Source of the DNA: Oscillospiraceae bacterium
GTDB lineage: Bacteria; Bacillota; Clostridia; Oscillospirales; CAG-272
Reading direction: 5' to 3'
Length of the DNA: 40,698 bases
Assembly: GCA_015064385.1 (NCBI GenBank)
Contig: SVSI01000018.1
Span: 1-40,698, forward strand
The notes beneath the pieces are model-generated. The model had not been told where the DNA came from. It did not search any database and worked only from the letters and a program-made list of their open reading frames with translations. This document shows, piece by piece, positions 6,881 to 16,337 of this stretch; position 1 is the stretch's first letter, and each line of letters begins with the position of its first letter. The position numbers were made by a program, and so were the translations under genes.

Positions 6881-7345
6881 TTAGTTAAGTATCATTACGC
6901 AGAACGTAAGAAATATCATACCTACGAGGTACAAAAAATATATTGCGACCAGCAGTGCAGAGAGCGGACAAAGCTTTATCAGAATTTTGAGCGCAGAAAA
7001 GGTGAAAAACGCACAAAGCACGCATATTCCAAAGGCAAGCAGAAACGCGTTCATACCGAAAAAAAGAGGCATCCACATATATCCGATAACTACAGAAAGA
7101 AATATAAACAAGACGGCTTTTGCCCTTTTGGTACAGCTATATCTGCACGAAGAAATAAAGGTCTCAAGCGCGATAGAGAGCATAATATGCACCGCTATCC
7201 ATAATATAACGCAAAAGGCAAGATTCGGCGCAAGCCGAGGAAGAACGAGAAGATTATAGACGTGTACTCCGCCCGAGAAAAAGCAGCACAGCACTCCAAC
7301 ACCAACAAACGCGAGCGCAAAGATCAGTGCGCGCCGCAGATCCAT
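6881..7345 (-). CDS. Divergent TspO/MBR (tryptophan-rich sensory) family protein
   Basis: TspO proteins are five-helix membrane proteins that bind porphyrins and other hydrophobic ligands. The start at ATG 7345 (MDLRRALIF) gives 154 residues, the usual family length, with AAAAGGA upstream; ATG 7384 behind GGAG is an alternative that adds 13 residues. Five hydrophobic segments are visible. Pieces that align with the family are the loop before helix 2 (LPRLAPNLAFCVILW, compared with KPPxWVFPxVW), WMPLFFGMNAFLLAF (compared with WSPLFFGLxxxxLAL), and the LN at the C-terminus. Most family tryptophans are replaced by other hydrophobic residues, so ligand binding may differ. The gene follows the PBP1 terminator and precedes coaE. 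Confidence 0.65.
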   Translation of the reverse strand: MDLRRALIFALAFVGVGVLCCFFSGGVHVYNLLVLPRLAPNLAFCVILWIAVHIMLSIALETFISSCRYSCTKRAKAVLFIFLSVVIGYMWMPLFFGMNAFLLAFGICVLCAFFTFSALKILIKLCPLSALLVAIYFLYLVGMIFLTFCVMILN

Positions 7346-7411
7346 AGTATAACAGTCCTTTTTGAAATTAAATCTTATCTCCATAAAAGCTCCAAAATTT
7401 AAGGTGCGGAC

Positions 7412-7450
7412 GAAAAAACGACCGCTCATATAAAAATATGAGTCGGTCGT
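7412..7450 (-). terminator. Terminator of the nusB-to-PBP1 gene run
   Basis: A stem of about 14 bp with one bulged base (7418-7431 with 7436-7450) is followed by TTTTTT on the minus strand. It begins a few bases after the PBP1 stop codon. Confidence 0.85.
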
Positions 7451-7455
7451 GATTT

Positions 7456-9885
7456 TTATTCGGTCGGATTATTCGGATCGTCTCCACTGCCGCCCTCAGG
7501 ATCTTCCTCATCGGGCACGTCGTAGCAAACGCAGGGATCGTACGGCTTGTAAACGTACGCCGAATCGGTGATCTTCATCTTCGGTGAAAGATGACTTCTG
7601 TCCACCTTAAGAAGTACCTTTACGACCGTTGCTTCCTCCGGGCAGTTATCTCCTGCAACTTTACCACAGGTTGCACAGACCCTTGCAAAGACGTGAACGT
7701 CACACTCCTCTGTAGGGAGCGTCTCCTTGGTGTAATATCCGGTATTCACGCGGCTTCCGCGCGGATCGGCATTACATACATCGGTGATAAGCTTACCCGA
7801 ATCCTTGCAGAATTTCGCGCTTATAAGGTAGTCTGTATCAAAGCTCTTGAGCTTTATTCCCTTGGAGGTAAACTTGGTCTTGTGGATCTCTGCCATAATG
7901 GCATCCCAGACGGTGATATGTCCGTGGGTCGATCCAAGGTTCTGGTTTTGATCGTAACCTATCCAGGAGCCCGCGACGTAGTAAGGAGAATATCCTATAA
8001 ACCACTTATCGAAGTTGTTATCGGTAGTTCCCGTTTTACCCGCTACGCTGAGCTTCATTTTCTGGACGGTCTTGGTATAGCTGTACGCAGTACCGTAGTC
8101 AATAACAGATTCCATAAGCTTGACCATAGTCTGCGCGCTTTGCTCGCTGATCGCAATATGGCGCTCGGGCTCGTTATTTACTACTACGTTACCGTTGGCA
8201 TCAAGGATCGAGATTACGGTATAAGAATCTGTGAAAACTCCTCCCGCCGGGAATATTCCGTATGCGGTCGTTATCTCTCTGAGCGTTACGCCGTAGGTCA
8301 TACCTCCGATAGCAAGCGCGGAAAGATTCTTATCAGAACGTCTGCCGTTATCAACGAGCGTACTTATTCCGAGCTTATCCGAAAGGAAATTATATACCGT
8401 ATTTACACCCAGCTGTGCAACCAGCTTTACGGGGAAGGTGTTCTTTGAATGTGCAAGCGCGTATTCAATGGTAACGAGTCCGCCGTAACGGTTATTGGAG
8501 TTTCTCGGCCATCCGCCGGTTCCGCTGGCTATATAGGGAGTATCGTCCATTACCGTACCGTAATTTATTATACCCTTATCAATTGCAAGAGCATACGATC
8601 CGATCGGCTTCATTGACGATCCGGGCGATCTCGTTGCCTGCGTTGCTCTGTTGAAGATACGGCTTCCCGTCTTTTCTCCGCGTCCGCCAACGAGTCCCTT
8701 TATTTGTCCCGTGTGAGGATCAATAATGATAAACGCCGCTTCGTGATTGAGAACCTCTGAGTTTCTGAAGTACGCACTAGGAGTCTGCTCGTAATACTTT
8801 TCAATGATCTCCTGTATTTCGGGATCGAGCGCGGTTATTATCTGGTATCCGCCTCTGAAGAACATACTCTGTGCTATATTCTTCGGCACCTCGTACTTTT
8901 TGGCAAGCAGTGAGATACTCTCGGAGATGACCGCGTCGGTGTACCACGAGGTGTACTTTGAATCCTTCTTCTCTTCCTCGGGTATATTCTGCTTCCAGCT
9001 GTAAAGATCAAGCTCTGCGTTATACGCTTCGTCGTACTCTGCTCTGGTTATAAGTCCCTGAGAGAGCATTTCCTTAAGAATGACTCTTCTGCGGTACTCA
9101 TTATTTTCGGGATACAATTTCGGATCCCATTTGGACGGGTTCTGAACGATGGATGCAAGAGCGGCGCATTCAACGAGAGTAAGATCCTTGGCATCCTTGC
9201 CGAAATAGGTCTTTGCCGCCTCCTGAACGCCGTATGCGCCCTGCGAGAAATATACTATATTGCAGTACTGCTCGATAATTATCGTCTTATCTCCGCCAAG
9301 CTCCTTTTCAAGGTTCATGGCGCGGAAGATCTCCTGAATCTTTCGCTGGATCGAGTAGTCGTCGTCACCCGTCAGGTTTTTAACGAGCTGCTGTGTCAGC
9401 GTAGAGCCGCCTCGGTCCGAGCCGATAGGTACGAAGAAGGTTATCGCCGCACGCGACGTTGCTATCCAGTCAACGCCCTTATGGTCCCAGAAACGCTTAT
9501 CCTCTATCGCGATAAACGCATCTCTGAAATCGGCGGGGATATCCTCGTATTCTACCCAGCTTGCGCCCGTTCCGCTGCTTATATCCTCATCCTTGTTTTC
9601 AACGAGATTTCCCTCGTCGTCATAATAATAAAGCTTGGTTGCGAGCTCGTTATTCTGGGTTATGAGCAGAATATCGTCCACACTCGTATCAACGTTGTTG
9701 GCAATATAGAGAAGAAATGCACATCCGACGATAGCGGCGGCAATAACTCCTATAAGTCCTACCGTTGCTATAACGTTAAATACGGTGAACACTGCCCTGA
9801 CCGCGCCCTTAAGCATAATGGCGGGAATCTTGGACTCGGTTTCCTTATTCTTTTTTTTCGTTGTCTTTTCGTTTCTTTTTTTCAC
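7456..9885 (-). CDS. Class A penicillin-binding protein (PBP1A/PonA type)
   Basis: This bifunctional enzyme polymerises lipid II and cross-links stem peptides outside the membrane. I choose GTG 9885 because GAGG lies seven bases upstream; ATG 9900 has no such site. This gives 809 residues. In order: a short cytoplasmic Lys-rich tail, one transmembrane segment (about 30-62), a GT51 domain whose catalytic Glu is in IAIEDKRFWDHKG (about residue 128), and a transpeptidase domain with SxxK in SPGSSMKP, SKN, and KTGTT. A cysteine-containing region follows (FCKDSGK...C and later CATCGK...C), then a Pro/Asp/Glu-rich tail. It lies 155 bases downstream of dnaE, without a clear promoter, and is closed by a terminator. 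Confidence 0.93.
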   Translation of the reverse strand: MKKRNEKTTKKKNKETESKIPAIMLKGAVRAVFTVFNVIATVGLIGVIAAAIVGCAFLLYIANNVDTSVDDILLITQNNELATKLYYYDDEGNLVENKDEDISSGTGASWVEYEDIPADFRDAFIAIEDKRFWDHKGVDWIATSRAAITFFVPIGSDRGGSTLTQQLVKNLTGDDDYSIQRKIQEIFRAMNLEKELGGDKTIIIEQYCNIVYFSQGAYGVQEAAKTYFGKDAKDLTLVECAALASIVQNPSKWDPKLYPENNEYRRRVILKEMLSQGLITRAEYDEAYNAELDLYSWKQNIPEEEKKDSKYTSWYTDAVISESISLLAKKYEVPKNIAQSMFFRGGYQIITALDPEIQEIIEKYYEQTPSAYFRNSEVLNHEAAFIIIDPHTGQIKGLVGGRGEKTGSRIFNRATQATRSPGSSMKPIGSYALAIDKGIINYGTVMDDTPYIASGTGGWPRNSNNRYGGLVTIEYALAHSKNTFPVKLVAQLGVNTVYNFLSDKLGISTLVDNGRRSDKNLSALAIGGMTYGVTLREITTAYGIFPAGGVFTDSYTVISILDANGNVVVNNEPERHIAISEQSAQTMVKLMESVIDYGTAYSYTKTVQKMKLSVAGKTGTTDNNFDKWFIGYSPYYVAGSWIGYDQNQNLGSTHGHITVWDAIMAEIHKTKFTSKGIKLKSFDTDYLISAKFCKDSGKLITDVCNADPRGSRVNTGYYTKETLPTEECDVHVFARVCATCGKVAGDNCPEEATVVKVLLKVDRSHLSPKMKITDSAYVYKPYDPCVCYDVPDEEDPEGGSGDDPNNPTE

Positions 9886-10040
9886 GTTACAACCTCTCAT
9901 AAAAGAACTTTCGGTTGAAATACTTACTATCTATCTTTCCACAAAAAGCGGATTTTATCATAAATTACTCTTATAATGATACACCGATACTGTGAAAAAA
10001 TATATTCATATAATTGTACAAAGAGTAAATTCTCTTCCGT

Positions 10041-13000
10041 TTACCTTAAAATGACGCTATCCCTTCCGCATATATCGCAAAGCAGCTTATAGGCGTTTGC
10101 GGTAACGTCTGTCCTTAGCGACGACATTTTATGATAAGTGGCAGACGAGTTATCGTAAAACACCACGTCCGTGCTTCCCTCGTCGAATATCGACACGGTG
10201 GCAAGCGCCCTCTTATAAATCTCGCTTCCGATCGACGGCACCTTTATATACACCGTCTTTGCGGCAGGTCGCGCCTCGGCTTCGGTCTTTTTGGGCTCAT
10301 TCTTCGGTACTGAAGGCGCACTTTGGTACTTTTCGTTTGGAACGAGCGCTTCAACTCTTCTTGCGATTATTTCTGCGCTTCCGTCGTCCTTCATGGAAAC
10401 CTCGCCAAACACCGATACCGCAAGGTCTGCGCTTATCAGAGGTGCGTATTTTTCAAACACCTTTGAGAAAAGAAGGACTTTTATCTGTGCACGGCGGTCC
10501 TCAAGCGTTATAATTGCCATCATATCGCCGCTTTTCGTGGCTTTCTTATTTGCCGCCGTGATAATTCCGACGACGCTTACGCTCTGCCTGTCCTTTATCT
10601 TTTCGTACTCGGTATCTGCCGCATCCTCCTCGCTTGCCGAAAGATTTATATCGGCAATTTCGGTGGGCGATATATCGGATATATTCTTTGAGTATCCGTC
10701 GAGCAAGCTTCCCGAGATATAAACGCCTATATATTCCCTTTCGAGCGACAGCTTCTTTTTAGAGTCGTATTCGGGTATATCGGGATATTCATAAGCAGCG
10801 GGAGCGCTCACGCTCTCGTCAAGACCTGCAAACAGATCAAGCTGTCCGTCAAGATTTCTTCTCTTTGCCGCGCCCGCGCTCTCGATTATAACGTCGAGTG
10901 CCTCGGTGAGCGAGCTTCTCGATCTTCCGAGCGAGTCAAACGCGCCTACGCTGATAAGTGCAAGCAGAGACTGTCTGTTAAGCTCTCTTGAGGTCATACG
11001 CTCAACGAGATCGTCAAACGACTTGAAAGCGCCCGCGCGTCTTTCGGTCGAAAGCGCGTTTGCAAGTGCTTCTCCGACGCCCTTGACGGCGGCAAGACCG
11101 AATCTTATCTTATTTCCCTTTACGGTAAAGCCCGCGTCACTCTCGTTGATATCGGGTGCAAGCACCGATATTCCCAGTTTTTTCGCATCCGCGATATATT
11201 CGGACATTTTCGGGGTATTACCCATAACCGATGTGAGCAGTGCCGCGTAATACTGTGAGGGATAATGTGCCTTCAGGTACGCTGTTCTGTACGAGGTTAT
11301 CGAGTACGCCGCAGCGTGAGATTTATTGAAGGCGTACTTGGCAAAGCCCGCCATCTCGTCGAATATCTCGTTTGCCACGCTCTCCGGAACGAAATTATCA
11401 AGTGCGCCCTTTACGAAGGTCTCACGCTCTTTTTCCATCTCGTCCGTCTTTTTCTTGGACATAGCACGGCGCACCATATCGGCTTTTCCGTACGAATATG
11501 ACGCTATCTTACGGCATATCTGCATTACCTGTTCCTGATAGATTATGCAGCCCGACGTATTTTCAAGTATCTCGCGCAGTGCCTCGGTCTTATAGGATAC
11601 CTTTGAGGGATCTTTGCGGCACTCCAAAAAGCGCGGAATAGAGTCCATAGGGCCGGGGCGGTAAAGAGAAAGCGCCAGCATTATATCCTCTATATTTTTC
11701 GGCTTCATATTCATAAGAAGCCGCTTTATACCGGGGGACTCAAACTGGAACACGCCCTCCGTGTCCCCTTGAGCGAAAAGCTCGTAGGTGGCGCTATCGT
11801 CAAACGGCAGTGCCTCTACCGAGAAGCTTGGCTCGGTCTTTCGTATTTCCGCCTCTGCGTCCGCTATTATGGTAAGGTTTCTCAGCGCCAGAAAATCGAA
11901 TTTGAGAAGTCCGAGATTTGCGACCGTATCCATATCGAACTGTGTGACTACGCTGTCCCCGTTTGTGGCAAGAGGCAGATAAGACGATACCGGATCCTCG
12001 GTTATGACCACTCCCGCCGCGTGTGTGGAGGCGTGTCTTGGCATTCCCTCGATCTTTGATGCGTAATCTATAAGCGTTCTCGTTTCAACGCTCGAGTTAT
12101 ACGCCTCTGAAAGCTCTTTACTTGACTTTAACGCCTGCGAAAGAGTCATTTTCGCATCGCGCGGTATCATTTTGGATATCTTATCGACCTCGTCGTACGG
12201 CATTCCGAGAACTCTTCCGACGTCGCGTACAGCCGCGCGTGCCGCAAGCGTTCCGAACGTGATTATCTGGGAAACGCGGTCCTCGCCGTAGCGTGAGATA
12301 ACGTATTTTATTACCTCGTCGCGTCTGGTATCGCAAAAATCTATATCAAAGTCGGGCATACTGACTCTTTCGGGATTCAAAAATCTCTCGAAAAGAAGGT
12401 CGTATTTTATCGAATCAACGTCGGTGATACCGACGAGATACGCAACGAGACTTCCCGCTCCCGATCCACGTCCCGGGCCGGTCTGAACTCCGCTTTCCTT
12501 TGCGTGATTCACAAAGTCGCGTACGATGAGATAGTACTGTGAATATCCCATCTTTTCTATCATAAGAAGCTCGTAAAGTATGCGCGCCTTATAATCGTCT
12601 TCGGTATGTTTTTCGTCAAAAACTATTTTTCCCGCCGCTTTTTTCTTCTCATATCCCTCGTAGGTGAGCTTTTTGAGATAGTCGCGCGGCAAGGAGCCGT
12701 CCTCGGGCGTGTAGGTGGGAAGCTTCAGCTTTCCAAACTCAAAATCATAGTTACATTTTTCAGCGATCCTGACGGTATTTTCGATCGCCTCGGGAACGCC
12801 TGAGAAAAGCGACTGCATTTCCTGCGTGCTTTTAATATAAAATTCGTCGGTCTCAAATCCGAGCGGACTCGGATCGGAGAGCTTATTGCCCGTCTGCACG
12901 CAAACGAGGATCGACTGAACCTTTGCGTCCTCTTTTGAACAGTAGTGGGCGTCGTTGGTTGCAACGAGCTCTATTTTATTCTTCCTTGCTATTTTTATAA

Positions 13001-13565
13001 GCTCTTCATTTGCCTTTTTCTGCTCGGAAAGACCGTGATCCTGGATCTCGATATAGAAATCCTCTCCGAAGATCGCCTTCATTCTGAGGGCAAAATTTTC
13101 AGCCGCGTCAAGCTCGTCCGCTATTACGGCTCTTGCCATATAGCCCGAGAGACATCCCGAAAGACAGATCAGTCCCTCACTATGCTCGCGAAGAAGCTCG
13201 ATATCTACCCTCGGCTTGACGTAAAAGCCGTCGGTAAAAGACGAGGAGACGATATACGAGAGGTTTTTGTATCCCGTCTCGTTCTTGACGAGCAGTACGA
13301 GATGAGTATTGAAATATCTTCCCGTATGCTTTTTCTCAAAGCGGCTCGAATCCGCGAGATAGACCTCGCAACCGATTATCGGCTTTATGCCTTCGTTTTT
13401 ACACGCCTTATAAAAATCTACTACTCCGTACATTACACCGTGATCGGTTATTGCCACGGCGCTCTGACCGAGCTCTTTTGCTCGTTTCGGAATCTCTGCA
13501 ATACGGCAAGCGCCGTCAAGCAGACTGTATTCGCTGTGAAGGTGAAGGTGTACGAAATCACTCAT
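10041..13565 (-). CDS. dnaE: DNA polymerase III alpha subunit (DnaE type)
   Basis: This is a replicative C-family polymerase subunit. The 1174-residue protein begins with a PHP domain (HLHLHSEYSLLDG; ITDHG). The polymerase core holds PDFDIDF near residue 400 with the catalytic aspartates, preceded by GPGRGSGAGSL. The fingers and helix-hairpin-helix region contain the SKSHAAAYS-type segment (NKSHAAAYSITSYRTAYLK). An OB fold lies near residues 1000-1080 (VSVVGIITAANKKATKSGD), and a small C-terminal domain ends the chain. It lacks the internal 3'-5' exonuclease domain of PolC, so proofreading must come from elsewhere. It begins 26 bases after whiA and is probably in the same transcript. Confidence 0.96.
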   Translation of the reverse strand: MSDFVHLHLHSEYSLLDGACRIAEIPKRAKELGQSAVAITDHGVMYGVVDFYKACKNEGIKPIIGCEVYLADSSRFEKKHTGRYFNTHLVLLVKNETGYKNLSYIVSSSFTDGFYVKPRVDIELLREHSEGLICLSGCLSGYMARAVIADELDAAENFALRMKAIFGEDFYIEIQDHGLSEQKKANEELIKIARKNKIELVATNDAHYCSKEDAKVQSILVCVQTGNKLSDPSPLGFETDEFYIKSTQEMQSLFSGVPEAIENTVRIAEKCNYDFEFGKLKLPTYTPEDGSLPRDYLKKLTYEGYEKKKAAGKIVFDEKHTEDDYKARILYELLMIEKMGYSQYYLIVRDFVNHAKESGVQTGPGRGSGAGSLVAYLVGITDVDSIKYDLLFERFLNPERVSMPDFDIDFCDTRRDEVIKYVISRYGEDRVSQIITFGTLAARAAVRDVGRVLGMPYDEVDKISKMIPRDAKMTLSQALKSSKELSEAYNSSVETRTLIDYASKIEGMPRHASTHAAGVVITEDPVSSYLPLATNGDSVVTQFDMDTVANLGLLKFDFLALRNLTIIADAEAEIRKTEPSFSVEALPFDDSATYELFAQGDTEGVFQFESPGIKRLLMNMKPKNIEDIMLALSLYRPGPMDSIPRFLECRKDPSKVSYKTEALREILENTSGCIIYQEQVMQICRKIASYSYGKADMVRRAMSKKKTDEMEKERETFVKGALDNFVPESVANEIFDEMAGFAKYAFNKSHAAAYSITSYRTAYLKAHYPSQYYAALLTSVMGNTPKMSEYIADAKKLGISVLAPDINESDAGFTVKGNKIRFGLAAVKGVGEALANALSTERRAGAFKSFDDLVERMTSRELNRQSLLALISVGAFDSLGRSRSSLTEALDVIIESAGAAKRRNLDGQLDLFAGLDESVSAPAAYEYPDIPEYDSKKKLSLEREYIGVYISGSLLDGYSKNISDISPTEIADINLSASEEDAADTEYEKIKDRQSVSVVGIITAANKKATKSGDMMAIITLEDRRAQIKVLLFSKVFEKYAPLISADLAVSVFGEVSMKDDGSAEIIARRVEALVPNEKYQSAPSVPKNEPKKTEAEARPAAKTVYIKVPSIGSEIYKRALATVSIFDEGSTDVVFYDNSSATYHKMSSLRTDVTANAYKLLCDICGRDSVILR

Positions 13566-13591
13566 TACCGTATTGCTCCTTTCCGTTAAAA

Positions 13592-14488
13592 TTATTTCTT
13601 GTCGAAATCAACTATTTTTGCAAGTCGGTGGCTAACGCCCGACTTGGTAATATTACCCTCGTGAAGCTGTGCAAGCTCGTCAAGCGATGCCTGCGGGTTT
13701 TCAAGACGCAAGCGCGCCGTTTCTTTGAGCTGATCGGGAAGAAAATCAAAGCGTCCCGATTCAATAAGATGCTTTATTGCGTGAGTTTGGGCAGTCGCCG
13801 CGCCCGTGGTCTTATAGAGATTTGCCGCGTCGCAGTTCATTCTTCTGTTGACGTTGTTCCGTATGTCACGAACGATCTTTGCGTTCATTATCGTGAGCGA
13901 TGCCTGCGCCGCACCGATAAAGGTCATAAAGTCCTCTATGCTTTCGCTCTCCTTCATATAGAGGGAGGACACGCCCCTTCTTACCGTTCTTTTTGCGGGA
14001 AAGGAGTTTTGATTAAGATATTCCATAAGCGCAAAGCATTTTTTATCGTTAGACACCGAAAACTCAAGATGGTATCCTCTGTTTGGATCGGTCACGCTTC
14101 CGCACGAGAGGAAAAGTCCTCTCAAAAATGCGCCCGCGCACGATTCGCACGACAAGATCGCTTCGTTTATTATCTCGTGGCTCGAAAAACGCTCGTTTAT
14201 CGCCTTTATTATATCAAGCCCCGGATAATCGAGCTTATAGCAGGTTTGCGTTTCCTTGGTCCTTGAAAGGCGCTCACTTTTAGTAAAGGTGACCTTCGTC
14301 CCGAACACCGATCGCATCATTGCACTGAACAGATTTACCGTTGCCTCGTTATCGGTGGTGAAATTAAGGGGCGCGAGAGTGAAGTCGTTGAGCGGAAAAA
14401 GCATACCGTAAAGTACCGCCGCCCTACAGCAGTGACTTTTAATATTTACCGTACTTACGGCAGTTTTTATTTCCGAAGAAAAGGACAT
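13592..14488 (-). CDS. whiA: DNA-binding protein WhiA
   Basis: WhiA combines a LAGLIDADG-homing-endonuclease-like N-terminal domain (not catalytic) with a C-terminal helix-turn-helix. In actinobacteria it drives sporulation septation, and in Bacillus it affects cell division and chromosome segregation. The 298-residue protein starts MSFSSEIKTAV, contains the internal FLRGLFLSCGSVTDPN segment typical of the family, and ends with LDELAQLHEGNITKSGVSHRL, the HTH. It lies 20 bases after rapZ. In most Firmicutes yvcK stands between these two genes; here it does not. AAAAGGA precedes the ATG. Confidence 0.95.
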   Translation of the reverse strand: MSFSSEIKTAVSTVNIKSHCCRAAVLYGMLFPLNDFTLAPLNFTTDNEATVNLFSAMMRSVFGTKVTFTKSERLSRTKETQTCYKLDYPGLDIIKAINERFSSHEIINEAILSCESCAGAFLRGLFLSCGSVTDPNRGYHLEFSVSNDKKCFALMEYLNQNSFPAKRTVRRGVSSLYMKESESIEDFMTFIGAAQASLTIMNAKIVRDIRNNVNRRMNCDAANLYKTTGAATAQTHAIKHLIESGRFDFLPDQLKETARLRLENPQASLDELAQLHEGNITKSGVSHRLAKIVDFDKK

Positions 14489-14508
14489 TTCCTTTTTATC
14501 TCCTTTTT

Positions 14509-15375
14509 TTACTTATCAATATCGCGGTGACAAAGCACCGTTCTTACGTCTTTTATCTTGTTTTCAAAGCGTTTGCAAAGCTCGTACGCTATGGTGACAG
14601 ACCTGTGATGTCCGCCCGTACAGCCCACCGCAACCGTGAGATGCGCCTTACCCTCGTCTATATAAAGAGGTATCATAAAGGACAACATATCGTCCAGCTT
14701 ATCTATAAACTCACACGCCTTCTCGTCCGCCAGCACGAAGTCGCGGATTTCCTTATCAAGTCCCGTAAGCGGTCTGAGCTCGGGAATATAGTGCGGATTT
14801 GCGAAGCATCTGACGTCAAAAACGAGATCTGCGTCCGATGGCGCGCCGTACTTGAAGCCAAAGGTCATAAAGGTGACTGTAAACTTGCTCGGCTTCTCGT
14901 TATCGAGAATATCGGACAAAATATCACGCATCTGACTTTTACGCAGATTGGTGGTATCTATTACGTCGTTTGCTGATTCTCTTATGACCGAAAGGACCGC
15001 GCGCTCTCTGACAAGCGCTTCCGCAAGCGGTATTCCGTCCGAGATGACGTACGGGTGGATATGTCTGCTTTCCTTGTATCTTTTTATAATGACCTCGTCC
15101 GCGGCATCCATAAAGATTATTCTGAAAACGCAGTCGTACTCTGCCTTGATCTCCTCGATCACCGAAAGGAGGGTAGAAAAATCCCCCTCAGAGCGTATAT
15201 CGACTGTATAAACTATATCTTTATTTCCGAGCTCGGAATTTTTGCACAGTGCGGCAAAATGCTTCAGCATGGATACCGGCATATTATCAACCTTATAATA
15301 TCCGAAATCCTCAAGTGCCTGCCCTGCGCTCGATTTTCCCGCGCCCGACATTCCGGTAAGTACTATTATTTGCAT
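14509..15375 (-). CDS. rapZ: RNase adapter/nucleotide-binding protein RapZ (YvcJ)
   Basis: RapZ/YvcJ binds nucleotides. In E. coli it guides RNase E to the GlmZ small RNA, and in Bacillus YvcJ hydrolyses GTP and affects competence. The 288-residue protein has a Walker A motif at 8-15 (GMSGAGKS) and the C-terminal signature VAVGCTGGHHRSV (about 246-258), which forms a phosphate or ligand site. The length matches the family. The gene begins 14 bases after murB and is followed after 20 bases by whiA. Its target in this organism is unknown, since the GlmZ system is not expected in Clostridia. Confidence 0.93.
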   Translation of the reverse strand: MQIIVLTGMSGAGKSSAGQALEDFGYYKVDNMPVSMLKHFAALCKNSELGNKDIVYTVDIRSEGDFSTLLSVIEEIKAEYDCVFRIIFMDAADEVIIKRYKESRHIHPYVISDGIPLAEALVRERAVLSVIRESANDVIDTTNLRKSQMRDILSDILDNEKPSKFTVTFMTFGFKYGAPSDADLVFDVRCFANPHYIPELRPLTGLDKEIRDFVLADEKACEFIDKLDDMLSFMIPLYIDEGKAHLTVAVGCTGGHHRSVTIAYELCKRFENKIKDVRTVLCHRDIDK

Positions 15376-15389
15376 ATCTTTTTACCCGT

Positions 15390-16310
15390 TTACTCGATTA
15401 TCCTTATCTCGCACTCGATATTAACACCGCTGTTTTCATAAACGGCTTTTTTTATATCACAAACGAGTTTTTTTACGTCCTCGGCTGTTGCTCCGCCGCA
15501 ATTTATAACGAATCCCGCGTGCTTTTCGGAGACCTGTGCGCCCCCTACCGAGTAGCCCTTCATTCCCGCCTCATCTATAAGCTTTGCGGTGAAATATCCC
15601 GGAGCACGCTTGAAAGTGCTTCCCGCACTCGGATATTCAAGCGGCTGCTTTTCGCGGCGGGCATTCATAAAGCCCTGCATCTTTGCAAGTATTTCGTCCT
15701 TATTACCCTCTTTTAGAGAAAACTCAGCGCCGAGAATAATATACGAGTTGCCCTGATAAACGCTTTCTCTGTATCCGAACGCGTTTTCCTCGCCGCAGAA
15801 CTCACCGAAGCGATCATTTTCGCTATCGTACCAATATGTTTTGGTAACCACGTTTTTTATCTCTCCGTCGTAAGCGCCCGCGTTCATATAGACCGCTCCG
15901 CCCACGCTTCCCGGAATACCGTACGCAAATTCAAGTCCCGTAAGTCCCCTCTTTTGCGCCTGTGACGCAAGAGCGGTAAATGAATATCCGCAGTCGGCAT
16001 AGACGGTATTTTTATCAAAGCGTACCTCTGCAAGTCCGGTAGTGAGGATTATCGCTCCTTCGTATCTCCCGTCGGGGAAAAGAACGTTACTTCCATTACC
16101 GATAACGCAGTATTTTATTCCGCATTCTCTTGCGGTCTTAACTGCCGCGGCGAGCGCCTCCTTGGTATTTACCTTAACGACAAAATCCGCTTTTCCGCCT
16201 ATCTTAAAGGTAGAATATGGGGCAATATCGGCATTTTCATATAAGGAAAGCGTGCCTGTGCCCGATAGAGCGTACATTTTCTCTTCAAATCTTTGATTTG
16301 GAGTTAACAT
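15390..16310 (-). CDS. murB: UDP-N-acetylenolpyruvoylglucosamine reductase
   Basis: MurB is the FAD enzyme that reduces enolpyruvyl-UDP-GlcNAc to UDP-MurNAc with NADPH, in the cytosolic steps of peptidoglycan synthesis. The 306-residue protein has the FAD-binding motifs STFKIGGKADF, VIGNGSNVLF and GIPGSVGGAVYMNAGAYDGE. The substrate domain YPSAGSTFKR carries the serine proton donor, and the final Glu lies in the C-terminal ECEIRIIE region. The pattern is the type II form usual in Gram-positive bacteria. It is 27 bases downstream of tyrS and 14 upstream of rapZ. The murB-rapZ-whiA order is a conserved Firmicute arrangement. Confidence 0.95.
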   Translation of the reverse strand: MLTPNQRFEEKMYALSGTGTLSLYENADIAPYSTFKIGGKADFVVKVNTKEALAAAVKTARECGIKYCVIGNGSNVLFPDGRYEGAIILTTGLAEVRFDKNTVYADCGYSFTALASQAQKRGLTGLEFAYGIPGSVGGAVYMNAGAYDGEIKNVVTKTYWYDSENDRFGEFCGEENAFGYRESVYQGNSYIILGAEFSLKEGNKDEILAKMQGFMNARREKQPLEYPSAGSTFKRAPGYFTAKLIDEAGMKGYSVGGAQVSEKHAGFVINCGGATAEDVKKLVCDIKKAVYENSGVNIECEIRIIE

Positions 16311-16337
16311 CGGTTTACCGCCTTTTAGTGATTAAGC

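Noticed and set aside
7591-8448. Plus-strand open frame within the PBP1 gene
   Set aside because: It lies opposite the conserved transpeptidase domain and has no protein-like motif; it is a frame shadow.
9886-10040. Possible promoter for the PBP1 gene in the 155-base gap after dnaE
   Set aside because: Several AT-rich hexamers occur, but no pair with good -35 and -10 spacing stands out.
13451-14266. Plus-strand open frame over whiA and the dnaE start
   Set aside because: It spans the junction of two real genes on the other strand, and its residues look like reversed coding sequence.
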